Source: JBFXDI01 sp050181295
Lineage (GTDB): Bacteria > Pseudomonadota > Alphaproteobacteria > Rhizobiales > Aestuariivirgaceae
Direction of reading: 5' to 3'
Length of the DNA stretch: 16,583 bases
Assembly (NCBI GenBank): GCA_050181295.1
Contig: JBFXDI010000093.1
Span: 1 to 16,583 of the forward strand
Within the stretch, counting starts at the first letter, position 1. The number at the start of each line of letters is the position of its first letter. A program made the position numbers and the translations under genes. A model generated the notes under the pieces. It worked only from the letters and a program-made list of their open reading frames with translations. It ran no database searches and had not been told where the DNA came from. Shown one piece after another: positions 6,744-13,646 of this stretch.

Positions 6744-7223
6744 ATGCCGGCCAACCACGCCGATGCGGTTTTCCGCGCCGTGCTCTCGCCCCACCGGTCG
6801 CTGAGCCGCAGGGGCTTCACGATCATCATGGCGCTGCTCGGAGGCGTGAGCTTCGCGGCGGGCCTCGTGTTCCTCCTCATCGGGGCCTGGCCGGTGGTGC
6901 CCTTTCTCGGCCTCGACGTGGCGCTCGTCTACTGGGCCTTCCGCCGCAATTTCGCCGACGCGGGCGAGCGGGAGGTCGTGGAGGTGACGGAAAGCGAGGT
7001 CGTGCTCTATCGCCTGCGGATCGGCCGGCCGACCGAGGAGCTGCGCTTTCCGCGCGGCTTCGTGCAGGTCGAGCTCGAGGAGGACGAGGAGCGCGAGATC
7101 GTGGGCCCCCTGGCGCTGCGCTCGCGCGGGCGCCGCTTCGAGTTCGGAGGCTTCCTCAATCCGGACGACCGCAGGAGCTTCGCAAAGGCGCTCAAAACAG
7201 CGCTTGCGCGTCCCAATATCTGA
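6744..7223 (+). CDS. DUF2244 family small membrane protein
   Basis: The 159-residue product matches the DUF2244 pattern: a short N-terminal segment with LSPHRSLSRRGF, two closely spaced transmembrane helices at about 29-49 and 51-65 (including GLVFLLIGAWPVVPFLGLDV) followed by YWAFRRNF, then a cytoplasmic beta-rich domain of about 85 residues with LEEDEEREI and FLNPDDRRSFAKAL. No molecular function is established for the family. In Hyphomicrobiales it is often found near nth and the Ada-type methyltransferase (from memory, unchecked), as here, but a role in repair is not implied by the sequence. The start at 6744 has only a weak Shine-Dalgarno. Confidence 0.85.
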   Translation: MPANHADAVFRAVLSPHRSLSRRGFTIIMALLGGVSFAAGLVFLLIGAWPVVPFLGLDVALVYWAFRRNFADAGEREVVEVTESEVVLYRLRIGRPTEELRFPRGFVQVELEEDEEREIVGPLALRSRGRRFEFGGFLNPDDRRSFAKALKTALARPNI

Positions 7224-7290
7224 CCGCAAGTTTCGGGTGGAAGTAGAGGGCCGCTGGTCTTAGCTCATGGTCACATGAAGTCACCGATAC

Positions 7291-7294
7291 GGAG
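7291..7294 (+). promoter_or_regulatory. Ribosome binding site deciding the Ada-like start
   Basis: GGAG lies 10 bp before the ATG at 7305. The alternative in-frame ATG at 7275 has no Shine-Dalgarno match upstream, so the shorter reading is preferred. Confidence 0.6.
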
Positions 7295-7304
7295 CAAGAG
7301 AACC

Positions 7305-8165
7305 ATGCAGACCGCAAATCTTCCCGGCGCGGCGGACTACACCCATGTTCGCCAGGCGCTTTCCTTCATCACCGACAACTGGCGCGAGCAGCCCGACCTC
7401 GGCACGATCGCCGACCATGTGGGCCTTTCGCCCCATCACCTGCAGCGCGTCTTCACGCGCTGGGCGGGCCTGAGCCCCAAGGGCTTCCTGCAGGCCATCA
7501 CCATCGACCATGCGCGGGGCCTCCTGCGGGACTCGGCCTCGGTGCTGGACGCGGCCTACGAGGTGGGCCTCTCGGGACCCGGCCGCCTGCACGATCTCTT
7601 CGTGAGCTACGAGGGCATGTCGCCCGGCGCCTACAAGGCGAGGGGCGAGGGCCTCACCATCCGCCACGCCTTCCATGCCTCGCCTTTCGGGCGGGCGCTG
7701 GTCATGGTGGCGGATCAGGGCCTGGTCGGCCTCGGCTTCGCCGACGAGGGCGAGGAACAGGCGGCGCTCGAAGATATGACGTCCCGCTGGCCGAAGGCGC
7801 AATTTGTCGAGGATCCGGCGGCGACCGCCCCCTTCGCGCGCCGCATTTTCGATCCGAAGCGCTGGTCGGCGGAGGAGCCGCTGAAGGTCGTCTTCATCGG
7901 ATCGGACTTCGAGATCCGGGTCTGGGAGACACTCTTGAGAGTTCCTCTCGGCAGGGCCACGACCTATTCCGATATCGCCGCCCATCTCGGAAATCCGAAG
8001 GCAGCGCGCGCCGTCGGCACCGCCGTCGGCCGCAACCCCATCTCCTTCGTGGTGCCGTGCCACCGCGTGCTCGGAAAATCCGGGGGCCTCTGCGGCTATC
8101 ACTGGGGCATCACCCGCAAGCGGGCGATCCTCGGCTGGGAAGCGGGCCTCGCCAACGCGGCGTGA
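7305..8165 (+). CDS. AraC-type HTH / methylated-DNA-protein cysteine methyltransferase fusion (Ada-like)
   Basis: The 286-residue protein joins two domains: an AraC-family helix-turn-helix pair (about 15-112, with LGTIADHVGLSPHHLQRVF and DAAYEVGLSGPGRLHDLF) and an O6-alkylguanine-DNA alkyltransferase domain (about 120-280). The latter has the acceptor motif VVPCHRVLG with Cys252, preceded by GTAVGRNPISF, and the DNA-binding region LLRVPLGRATTYSDIA. It repairs O6-methylguanine by suicidal methyl transfer. Unlike E. coli Ada, it lacks the N-terminal zinc domain that takes methyl groups from phosphotriesters, so methylation-switched activation of the classical kind is not expected. It lies near nth. 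A terminator follows. The start at 7305 is chosen by its ribosome binding site; 7275 is the alternative. Confidence 0.92.
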   Translation: MQTANLPGAADYTHVRQALSFITDNWREQPDLGTIADHVGLSPHHLQRVFTRWAGLSPKGFLQAITIDHARGLLRDSASVLDAAYEVGLSGPGRLHDLFVSYEGMSPGAYKARGEGLTIRHAFHASPFGRALVMVADQGLVGLGFADEGEEQAALEDMTSRWPKAQFVEDPAATAPFARRIFDPKRWSAEEPLKVVFIGSDFEIRVWETLLRVPLGRATTYSDIAAHLGNPKAARAVGTAVGRNPISFVVPCHRVLGKSGGLCGYHWGITRKRAILGWEAGLANAA

Positions 8166-8186
8166 GGCAGGTCAAGGCCGCTATAT

Positions 8187-8215
8187 CGTTCGTCCCCGCG
8201 ACGGCGGGCATTCGG
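8187..8215. repeat. Possible remnant of repeat family A
   Basis: The segment CGTTCGTCCCCGCG followed by ACGGCGGGCATTCGG resembles the two outer ends of family A joined with the centre missing (reverse orientation). It is degenerate and could be coincidental. Confidence 0.35.
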
Positions 8216-8217
8216 AA

Positions 8218-8245
8218 GGGCGGCACCCAGCCGCCCTACTTTTTT
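8218..8245 (+). terminator. Rho-independent terminator after the Ada-like gene
   Basis: GGGCGGC-ACCCA-GCCGCCC (8218-8236) is a perfect 7-bp GC stem with a 5-nt loop, followed by TAC and six Ts (8240-8245). The T-tract lies on the plus strand only, so it ends transcription from the Ada-like gene 53 bp after its stop. The opposing GNAT gene gets no T-tract from it. Confidence 0.85.
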
Positions 8246-8290
8246 GTGCGCGAGAGCTAGGCATCCTCCGGGTCGTCTCGCCAGGGATCG

Positions 8291-8809
8291 TCAGGGTGTG
8301 AGCTTGCGGTAGAAGAGGGCGGTGCCGGCGAGCTCGCCATGCGGCAGGTAGGCGTAGTCCGGGATGACTCCGACGCGCGTGAAGCCCAAATGCTGGTAGA
8401 AGCGCTCGGCCGGGCTGCCCACCGCCGTGTCGAAGGTGATGAGCGTGATGCCGAGCCGGCGCGCCTCCGCCTCCAGCGCCGAGAGCAGGCCGCGGCCGAT
8501 CCCCCGCTTCCAGGCGCGCGGATGCACCAGCATCTTCGCAAGGTCGGCGCGGTGCGGCTGGTTCGGCGCCCAGGGCCGGCAGAGCTGCACCGTGCCCTCG
8601 ATGCGGCCCTCGGCTTCCGCCACGAACAGGATCGTGCGCCCGCTGGCGAGCGCATCATGGAGTCCCCGCCAGTAGGCTTCCGCTTCCGTGCGTGCAAGCG
8701 GCGCCATGAAGCTCACGCCCGCGCCCGCGTGCACCGCGTCGATGAGAATTTCGGCAAGCGCCCCGGCGGCGCCATCGAGCTCTTCCGCGGGGAGGCGCCG
8801 GACGATCAT
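8291..8809 (-). CDS. GNAT-family N-acetyltransferase
   Basis: This 172-residue protein is a GNAT acyltransferase: ILFVAEAEGRIEGTVQL forms the central strands, and LAKMLVHPRAWKRGIGRGLL (about 90-109) is motif A with the R-G-x-G-R acetyl-CoA pyrophosphate loop; ERFYQHLGFTRVGVIPDYA is the C-terminal motif B. The segment PNQPHRADLAKMLVH resembles tabtoxin-resistance-type acetyltransferases, so a small amine or amino-acid-like substrate is possible but not established. Its ATG follows the gpmA stop after one base, indicating translational coupling as the third gene of dapB-gpmA-GNAT; no Shine-Dalgarno is apparent because the preceding bases are pyrimidine-rich. Confidence 0.85.
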   Translation of the reverse strand: MIVRRLPAEELDGAAGALAEILIDAVHAGAGVSFMAPLARTEAEAYWRGLHDALASGRTILFVAEAEGRIEGTVQLCRPWAPNQPHRADLAKMLVHPRAWKRGIGRGLLSALEAEARRLGITLITFDTAVGSPAERFYQHLGFTRVGVIPDYAYLPHGELAGTALFYRKLTP

Positions 8810-8810
8810 G

Positions 8811-9467
8811 TCAGGAGGAAGCCGCCGGTTTCGAGAAGCCGGGACTCCAAGCGTCCAGCACCTGCTTCTGCTCGATGCGGCTGTCGGCCTTGAGCCGGTA
8901 GACGATCGGCACTCCGGTCTCGAGCTCGCGCTTGAGGATCTGCTCCGGCGTCAGGCCTTCGAGCGCCATGATGAGGGCGCGGAGCGAATTGCCGTGCGCC
9001 GCGACGATCACCCGCTTGCCCGCGAGCACGTCCGGCTGGATGCGGTGAACGTAGTAGGGAAGCGTGCGCGCCAGCGTGTCGCGAAGACTCTCCCCGCCTG
9101 GCGGCGCGATGTCGTAGGAGCGGCGCCATTTGAGCACCTGCGCCTCGCCCCAGCGCGCCCGCGCGTCGTCCTTGTTGAGGCCGGTGAGGTCGCCATAGTC
9201 GCGCTCGTTCAGGGCCTTGTCTGTCACGGTCTCGAGGCCTTCCTGGCCGAGCTCCTCGAGCATGAGCGTAAGCGTGTGCTGGGCGCGCGTGAGCACGCTC
9301 GTATAGGCGATGTCGAAGCGGAGGCCCCTCTCCTTCAGGCGCTGGCCCGCCGTCCTCGCCTCGGCGATTCCGGTCTCGGTGAGGCCCGGATCCTTCCAGC
9401 CTGTGAAAAGGTTCTTGAGGTTCCACTCGCTCTGCCCGTGGCGCACGAGCACGAGGATGCGTTCCAT
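8811..9467 (-). CDS. gpmA: 2,3-bisphosphoglycerate-dependent phosphoglycerate mutase
   Basis: GpmA interconverts 3- and 2-phosphoglycerate in glycolysis and gluconeogenesis. The 218-residue product is shorter than the roughly 250-residue E. coli enzyme, as is usual in Alphaproteobacteria. It begins MERILVLVRHGQSEWN with the phosphorylated His10, and has SVLTRAQHTL, the acidic NERDYGDLTGLNK segment with Glu88, and the second active-site histidine, His158, in VAAHGNSLRALI. The ATG at 9467 is chosen because the RHG motif then falls at the expected position; a start at 9521 would overlap dapB and add unconserved residues. It follows dapB after 16 bp and precedes the GNAT gene by one base. Confidence 0.95.
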   Translation of the reverse strand: MERILVLVRHGQSEWNLKNLFTGWKDPGLTETGIAEARTAGQRLKERGLRFDIAYTSVLTRAQHTLTLMLEELGQEGLETVTDKALNERDYGDLTGLNKDDARARWGEAQVLKWRRSYDIAPPGGESLRDTLARTLPYYVHRIQPDVLAGKRVIVAAHGNSLRALIMALEGLTPEQILKRELETGVPIVYRLKADSRIEQKQVLDAWSPGFSKPAASS

Positions 9468-9483
9468 GCCGATCCGGTTCCTT

Positions 9484-10299
9484 CTAGGCTTCCGCGATGC
9501 CGAGCACGTCGGCCATGTCATAGAGGCCGGGTTTTTTATCGAACGCCCAGAGGGCCGCCTTGACGGCGCCCCGCGCGAAGATGTCGCGCGACTGCGCGAT
9601 GTGGGTCAGCTCCACGCGCTCATCCGCGCCCGCGAAGACCACATGGTGCTCGCCGACCACGCTGCCGCCCCGGAGCGAGGCGAAGCCGATGTCGCCCGTT
9701 GGCCTCGCGCCGGTGTTGCCGTCGCGCCCGCGCAGCGAACGCTCAGGCAGCGTGATGCCCCGGCCTTCCGCCGCCGCCTCGCCGAGCATGAGCGCGGTCC
9801 CGGAGGGCGCATCCACCTTGTGGCGGTGATGCATCTCCGCGATCTCGATGTCAAAGTCCTCGCCGAGCGCCTTTGCCGCGCGCTTGACCAGCGCCGCCAG
9901 CAGGTTGACGCCGAGGCTCATGTTGCCTGACTTGACAATGCGGGCATGCCGCGCCGCGGCCTTGATGCGGGCATCGTCCTGAACGGTGAGACCGGTCGTG
10001 CCGATCACGTGCACGATGCGCGCCTGGGCGGAGAGCTCCGAAAGCGCCACCGTCGCCTGGGGCGTGGTGAAGTCGATGATGGCGTCGATGCGGGTGAAGA
10101 GGTCGAGGGGGTGGTCGGTCACCGCCACGCCGATCTCGCCCAGCCCCGCAAGTGTGCCGATGTCCTGTCCGGCGAGGGAGGATCCCTTGGTTTCAAGGCC
10201 GCCTGCCACCGAGCAGCCTTCTGTCTCGAGCAACACCCGTGTGATCGTGCGCCCCATGCGTCCGGCGGCGCCGGCGACCGCGACATTGAGCTCCCGCAT
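9484..10299 (-). CDS. dapB: 4-hydroxy-tetrahydrodipicolinate reductase
   Basis: DapB reduces hydroxy-tetrahydrodipicolinate with NAD(P)H in the lysine/diaminopimelate pathway, which supplies peptidoglycan. The 271-residue protein has the nucleotide-binding GAAGRMGRTI (about 10-19), the IIDFTTPQ strand, IGTTGLT, the SGNMSLGVNLL segment, and the catalytic signature MHHRHKVDAPSGTA (His157/His158, Lys161). It ends with AALWAFDKKPGLYDMADVLG, the usual tetramerisation and C-terminal region. The ATG at 10299 is supported by AAAGGA upstream; an in-frame start at 10374 would add 25 unconserved residues and run into the divergent neighbour. It is the first gene of the dapB-gpmA-GNAT run. Confidence 0.96.
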   Translation of the reverse strand: MRELNVAVAGAAGRMGRTITRVLLETEGCSVAGGLETKGSSLAGQDIGTLAGLGEIGVAVTDHPLDLFTRIDAIIDFTTPQATVALSELSAQARIVHVIGTTGLTVQDDARIKAAARHARIVKSGNMSLGVNLLAALVKRAAKALGEDFDIEIAEMHHRHKVDAPSGTALMLGEAAAEGRGITLPERSLRGRDGNTGARPTGDIGFASLRGGSVVGEHHVVFAGADERVELTHIAQSRDIFARGAVKAALWAFDKKPGLYDMADVLGIAEA

Positions 10300-10385
10300 T
10301 GGTTTTCCTTTCACCGATGGCGGGGTAATATCAGCGGCGAACGGGCGTGAAAAGCGTCCAACGCGAGGCAACATCGGATGGACGC

Positions 10386-10799
10386 ATGGCGGAAATTGTG
10401 GAGACGGTCGAATTGCGCGCCCCGCCGGACGAGGTCTGGGCGCTGGTGGGGGATTTCGCGACCTTCGCCGACTGGCACCCTGCCGGCAGCGCCCTGACGG
10501 TGGAGACGCGTGGCGAGGACACGGTCCGCACCGTGACCATCGCCGGCGGCGATCGTCTGGTCGAGAAGCTGGAATCGCAGGATCCGGAGGCGAGGGTCCT
10601 GAGCTACAGCCTGGTGAGCGGACCGTTCCCTGTCACCTCGCTCGTCTCGACGCTGTCTGTCGCGGGCGGGGAAGACACATCCACCTTGACCTGGAAGATG
10701 AGCTATGAGCCCAAGCGCGGGGAGACCTCCAAGGCGCGCGAGATCCTGGAGGCCCTGGCGGAAAGCGGCGTCCAGGGGCTGAAGCAGCGCTTCGGATAG
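10386..10799 (+). CDS. SRPBCC-family (polyketide cyclase-like) protein
   Basis: The 137-residue product has the START/Bet v1-like SRPBCC layout: an N-terminal strand IVETVELRAPPDEVWALVGD, then FADWHPAGSALTVE, a beta-rich middle (DTVRTVTIAGGDRLVEKLE), and a long C-terminal helix (REILEALAESGVQGLKQRF). Such proteins bind hydrophobic ligands, but no ligand or reaction can be read from this sequence. The ATG at 10386 gives the canonical N-terminus; a GTG at 10347 would add 13 residues and is less likely. It is divergent from dapB (86 bp apart) and convergent with the DUF1330 gene, with a family A repeat between their 3' ends. Confidence 0.82.
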   Translation: MAEIVETVELRAPPDEVWALVGDFATFADWHPAGSALTVETRGEDTVRTVTIAGGDRLVEKLESQDPEARVLSYSLVSGPFPVTSLVSTLSVAGGEDTSTLTWKMSYEPKRGETSKAREILEALAESGVQGLKQRFG

Positions 10800-10821
10800 G
10801 ATCGACCGGCCCTCAGTTGGA

Positions 10822-10892
10822 CCGCTCATTACCGCGTAAGCGGGAATCCAGCGACAAGCGGCTCTGGGTCCCCGCTTTCGCGGGGACGAGCG
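10822..10892. repeat. 71-bp palindromic repeat, family A, copy 3
   Basis: This copy lies between the convergent SRPBCC and DUF1330 genes. Its first stem has one mismatch (ATTACCGC against GCGGGAAT), and the second, GTCCCCGC-TTTC-GCGGGGAC, is perfect. It has the same length and the same boundaries (CCGCTCATT ... GACGAGCG) as copy 2. Confidence 0.87.
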
Positions 10893-10907
10893 AAGGAGGA
10901 GCCGCCG

Positions 10908-11192
10908 TCACACGCCCTCGACGATGACGATGTCGGCCTCGCCCGCGCCATGCCGCTTCGCGCGGGCGGCCTGGTATTCGGGCGAGCGGTAGCAGGCGAC
11001 CGCCTGCTCGAGGCTGTCGAACTCGATCACCACGTTGCGGGGTCGTCCTTCGCCCTCGAGCTGCTCGAAGCGTCCGCCCCGCGCCAGGATGCGGCCGTTG
11101 TACTTGCGGAAGGCTTCCGGCGCCATCTCGGCATAGCCCTTGTAGCGGTCGGGATCGATCACGGTGACATGGGCGATCCAGTAGCCCTTCAT
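10908..11192 (-). CDS. DUF1330 family protein
   Basis: The 94-residue product matches the DUF1330 family of small dimeric alpha/beta-barrel (ferredoxin-like) proteins: KGYWIAHVTVIDPDRYKGYA at the N-terminus, RILARGGRFEQLEG in the middle, and NVVIEFDSLEQAVACYRSPE followed by QAARAKR and a final strand. No enzymatic role is established for the family. AGGAG sits about 7 bp before the ATG. It is transcribed divergently from the phosphonate-type transporter, so the 190-bp gap with the PHO box is shared, but the box is placed and oriented for the transporter. Confidence 0.88.
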   Translation of the reverse strand: MKGYWIAHVTVIDPDRYKGYAEMAPEAFRKYNGRILARGGRFEQLEGEGRPRNVVIEFDSLEQAVACYRSPEYQAARAKRHGAGEADIVIVEGV

Positions 11193-11306
11193 GCTGCTCT
11201 CCTATCTGAATTACCAATAGTGCTTATCGCGAATGCCTCGTTGACCAATGGCGGCAGGATGATGCCAAATGCGGGGCATGCCCGAGCGCGATGACGGGAA
11301 GAGGGC

Positions 11307-11324
11307 CTGTCATCGGACTGACAC
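11307..11324 (+). promoter_or_regulatory. Predicted PHO box (PhoB binding site) upstream of aepX
   Basis: CTGTCAT-CGGA-CTGACAC matches the bacterial PHO box (two CTGTCAT/C heptamers spaced by 4 bp, an 11-bp period) at 13 of 14 heptamer positions. It ends 58 bp before the aepX ATG, a normal distance for an activator site overlapping the -35 region. No strong -35 is visible and the -10 (around TAGCGC, 11335-11340) is poor, as is usual at PhoB-dependent promoters. Confidence 0.7.
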
Positions 11325-11382
11325 CTAACAGGGCTAGCGCGATGGCCGCAACGCAACGCGGCATGGAAACGGGAGGGAAGCA

Positions 11383-12408
11383 ATGACGGGACAGGAATTT
11401 CGCAGTCTGCTGGCGGGAGCAGTCGCACTTGTGGCGCTGATTACGCCTGCAGTGGCCGAGGAACTCACGGTCTACTCGGCGATCGAGGCCGAGGATCTGA
11501 AGAAATATGCCGAGCGCTTCAACGCGGATCACCCCGACATCAAGATCAACTGGGTGCGGGATTCGACCGGCGTCGTGACGGCGAAGCTGCTCGCGGAGAA
11601 GAACAACCCGCAGGCCGACGTCGTCTGGGGACTGGCCGCGACCTCGCTCCTGCTGCTCAAGACGGAAGGCATGCTCGAGCCCTATGCGCCGAAGGGCGTG
11701 GAGCAGCTCGACAAGAAGTTCGTCGACAAGTCGACGCCGCCGACCTGGACCGGCATGGACGCCTGGGCGGCCGCCATCTGCTTCAACACGGTCGAGGCCG
11801 AGAAGCACAAGATCCCGGCGCCCAAATCCTGGGCCGACCTGACCAAGCCCGAATACAAAGGCCATATCGTGATGCCGAACCCGGCCTCCTCCGGCACGGG
11901 CTTCCTCGACGTATCGAGCTGGCTCCAGATGATGGGCGAGGAGAAGGGCTGGCAGTACATGGACGCGCTGCACGAGAATGTCGGTCGCTACACGCATTCC
12001 GGCTCCAAGCCCTGCAAGATGGCCGGCGCCGGCGAGACCGTGATCGGCATCTCCTTCGAGTTCCGCGGCGCCAAGGAAAAGCAGGCCGGCTCGCCGATCG
12101 ACGTGATCATCCCCGAGGAGGGCATCGGCTGGGACATGGAGGCGACCGCCATCGTAGCCGGCACCTCCAAGCTCGAGGCCGCCAAGACGCTCGTGGACTG
12201 GACGGTCTCGAAGAAGGCCAACGAGATGTACAACGAGGGCTATGTCGTGGTGGCCATGCCCGGCGTTGCCAAGAAGGTCGAGCACGTGCCCGACAACGTC
12301 GAGGCGAAGATGATCGACAACGACTTCGAGTGGGCGGCCAACAACCGCTCGAAAATCCTCGAGGAGTGGGCCAAGCGCTATGACGCGAAGTCCGAGCCGA
12401 AGAGCTGA
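11383..12408 (+). CDS. aepX: Putative 2-aminoethylphosphonate ABC transporter, periplasmic binding protein
   Basis: The 341-residue product is a periplasmic solute-binding protein with a signal peptide cleaved after about residue 25 (TPAVA-EE). The mature start ELTVYSAIEAEDLKKY and the segments VRDSTGVVTAKLLAEK, ADVVWGLAATSLLLLK, MPNPASSGTGFLDVSSWLQ and YTHSGSKPCKMAGAGE match my recollection of the PhnS2/AepX class (TIGR03261), which binds 2-aminoethylphosphonate for use as a phosphorus or nitrogen source. Iron-binding FbpA-like proteins are the nearest alternative, but these signatures are not theirs. A strong GGGAGGGAAG precedes the ATG. It leads an operon with an ATPase and permease; a PHO box upstream supports a phosphorus-related substrate. 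The symbol follows the AepXVW naming and rests on similarity only. Confidence 0.88.
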   Translation: MTGQEFRSLLAGAVALVALITPAVAEELTVYSAIEAEDLKKYAERFNADHPDIKINWVRDSTGVVTAKLLAEKNNPQADVVWGLAATSLLLLKTEGMLEPYAPKGVEQLDKKFVDKSTPPTWTGMDAWAAAICFNTVEAEKHKIPAPKSWADLTKPEYKGHIVMPNPASSGTGFLDVSSWLQMMGEEKGWQYMDALHENVGRYTHSGSKPCKMAGAGETVIGISFEFRGAKEKQAGSPIDVIIPEEGIGWDMEATAIVAGTSKLEAAKTLVDWTVSKKANEMYNEGYVVVAMPGVAKKVEHVPDNVEAKMIDNDFEWAANNRSKILEEWAKRYDAKSEPKS

Positions 12409-12457
12409 CCTTTATTCACCGGACGTGCGGACCTGAAAAATCCGCGCAGTGAGGCGT

Positions 12458-12489
12458 GAGGCTTCCCCGATTCAAAGCGGGGAAGCCTC
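12458..12489 (+). other. Intercistronic hairpin between binding-protein and ATPase genes
   Basis: GAGGCTTCCCCG (12458-12469) and CGGGGAAGCCTC (12478-12489) form a perfect 12-bp stem with an 8-nt loop. No T-tract follows, so it is not a standard terminator. In ABC operons such hairpins often protect the upstream binding-protein message from 3' exonucleases and so favour its excess over the membrane components; that role here is inferred. Confidence 0.75.
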
Positions 12490-12500
12490 CGATCGGCAGC

Positions 12501-12504
12501 GAGG
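12501..12504 (+). promoter_or_regulatory. Ribosome binding site deciding the ATPase start
   Basis: GAGG lies 8 bp before the in-frame TTG at 12513. The longer in-frame GTG at 12456 would place the 12-bp hairpin inside the coding sequence and lacks a comparable site. Confidence 0.5.
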
Positions 12505-12512
12505 CTCACCGC

Positions 12513-13642
<1,130 letters not shown>

Positions 13643-13646
<4 letters not shown>

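Noticed and set aside
11224..12285. A 353-codon minus-strand frame opposite aepX, and similar long frames opposite coaA, hisF and the Ada-like gene
   Set aside because: All lie antisense to confidently assigned genes, show biased composition, and lack recognisable motifs or good starts.
12458..12489. Intrinsic terminator within the transporter operon
   Set aside because: The stem is strong but no T-run follows, and the downstream genes complete the same transporter, so read-through must occur.
12456..12512. GTG start at 12456 for the transporter ATPase
   Set aside because: It would encode the 12-bp hairpin as protein and lacks a Shine-Dalgarno; TTG at 12513 has one. The choice is tentative.
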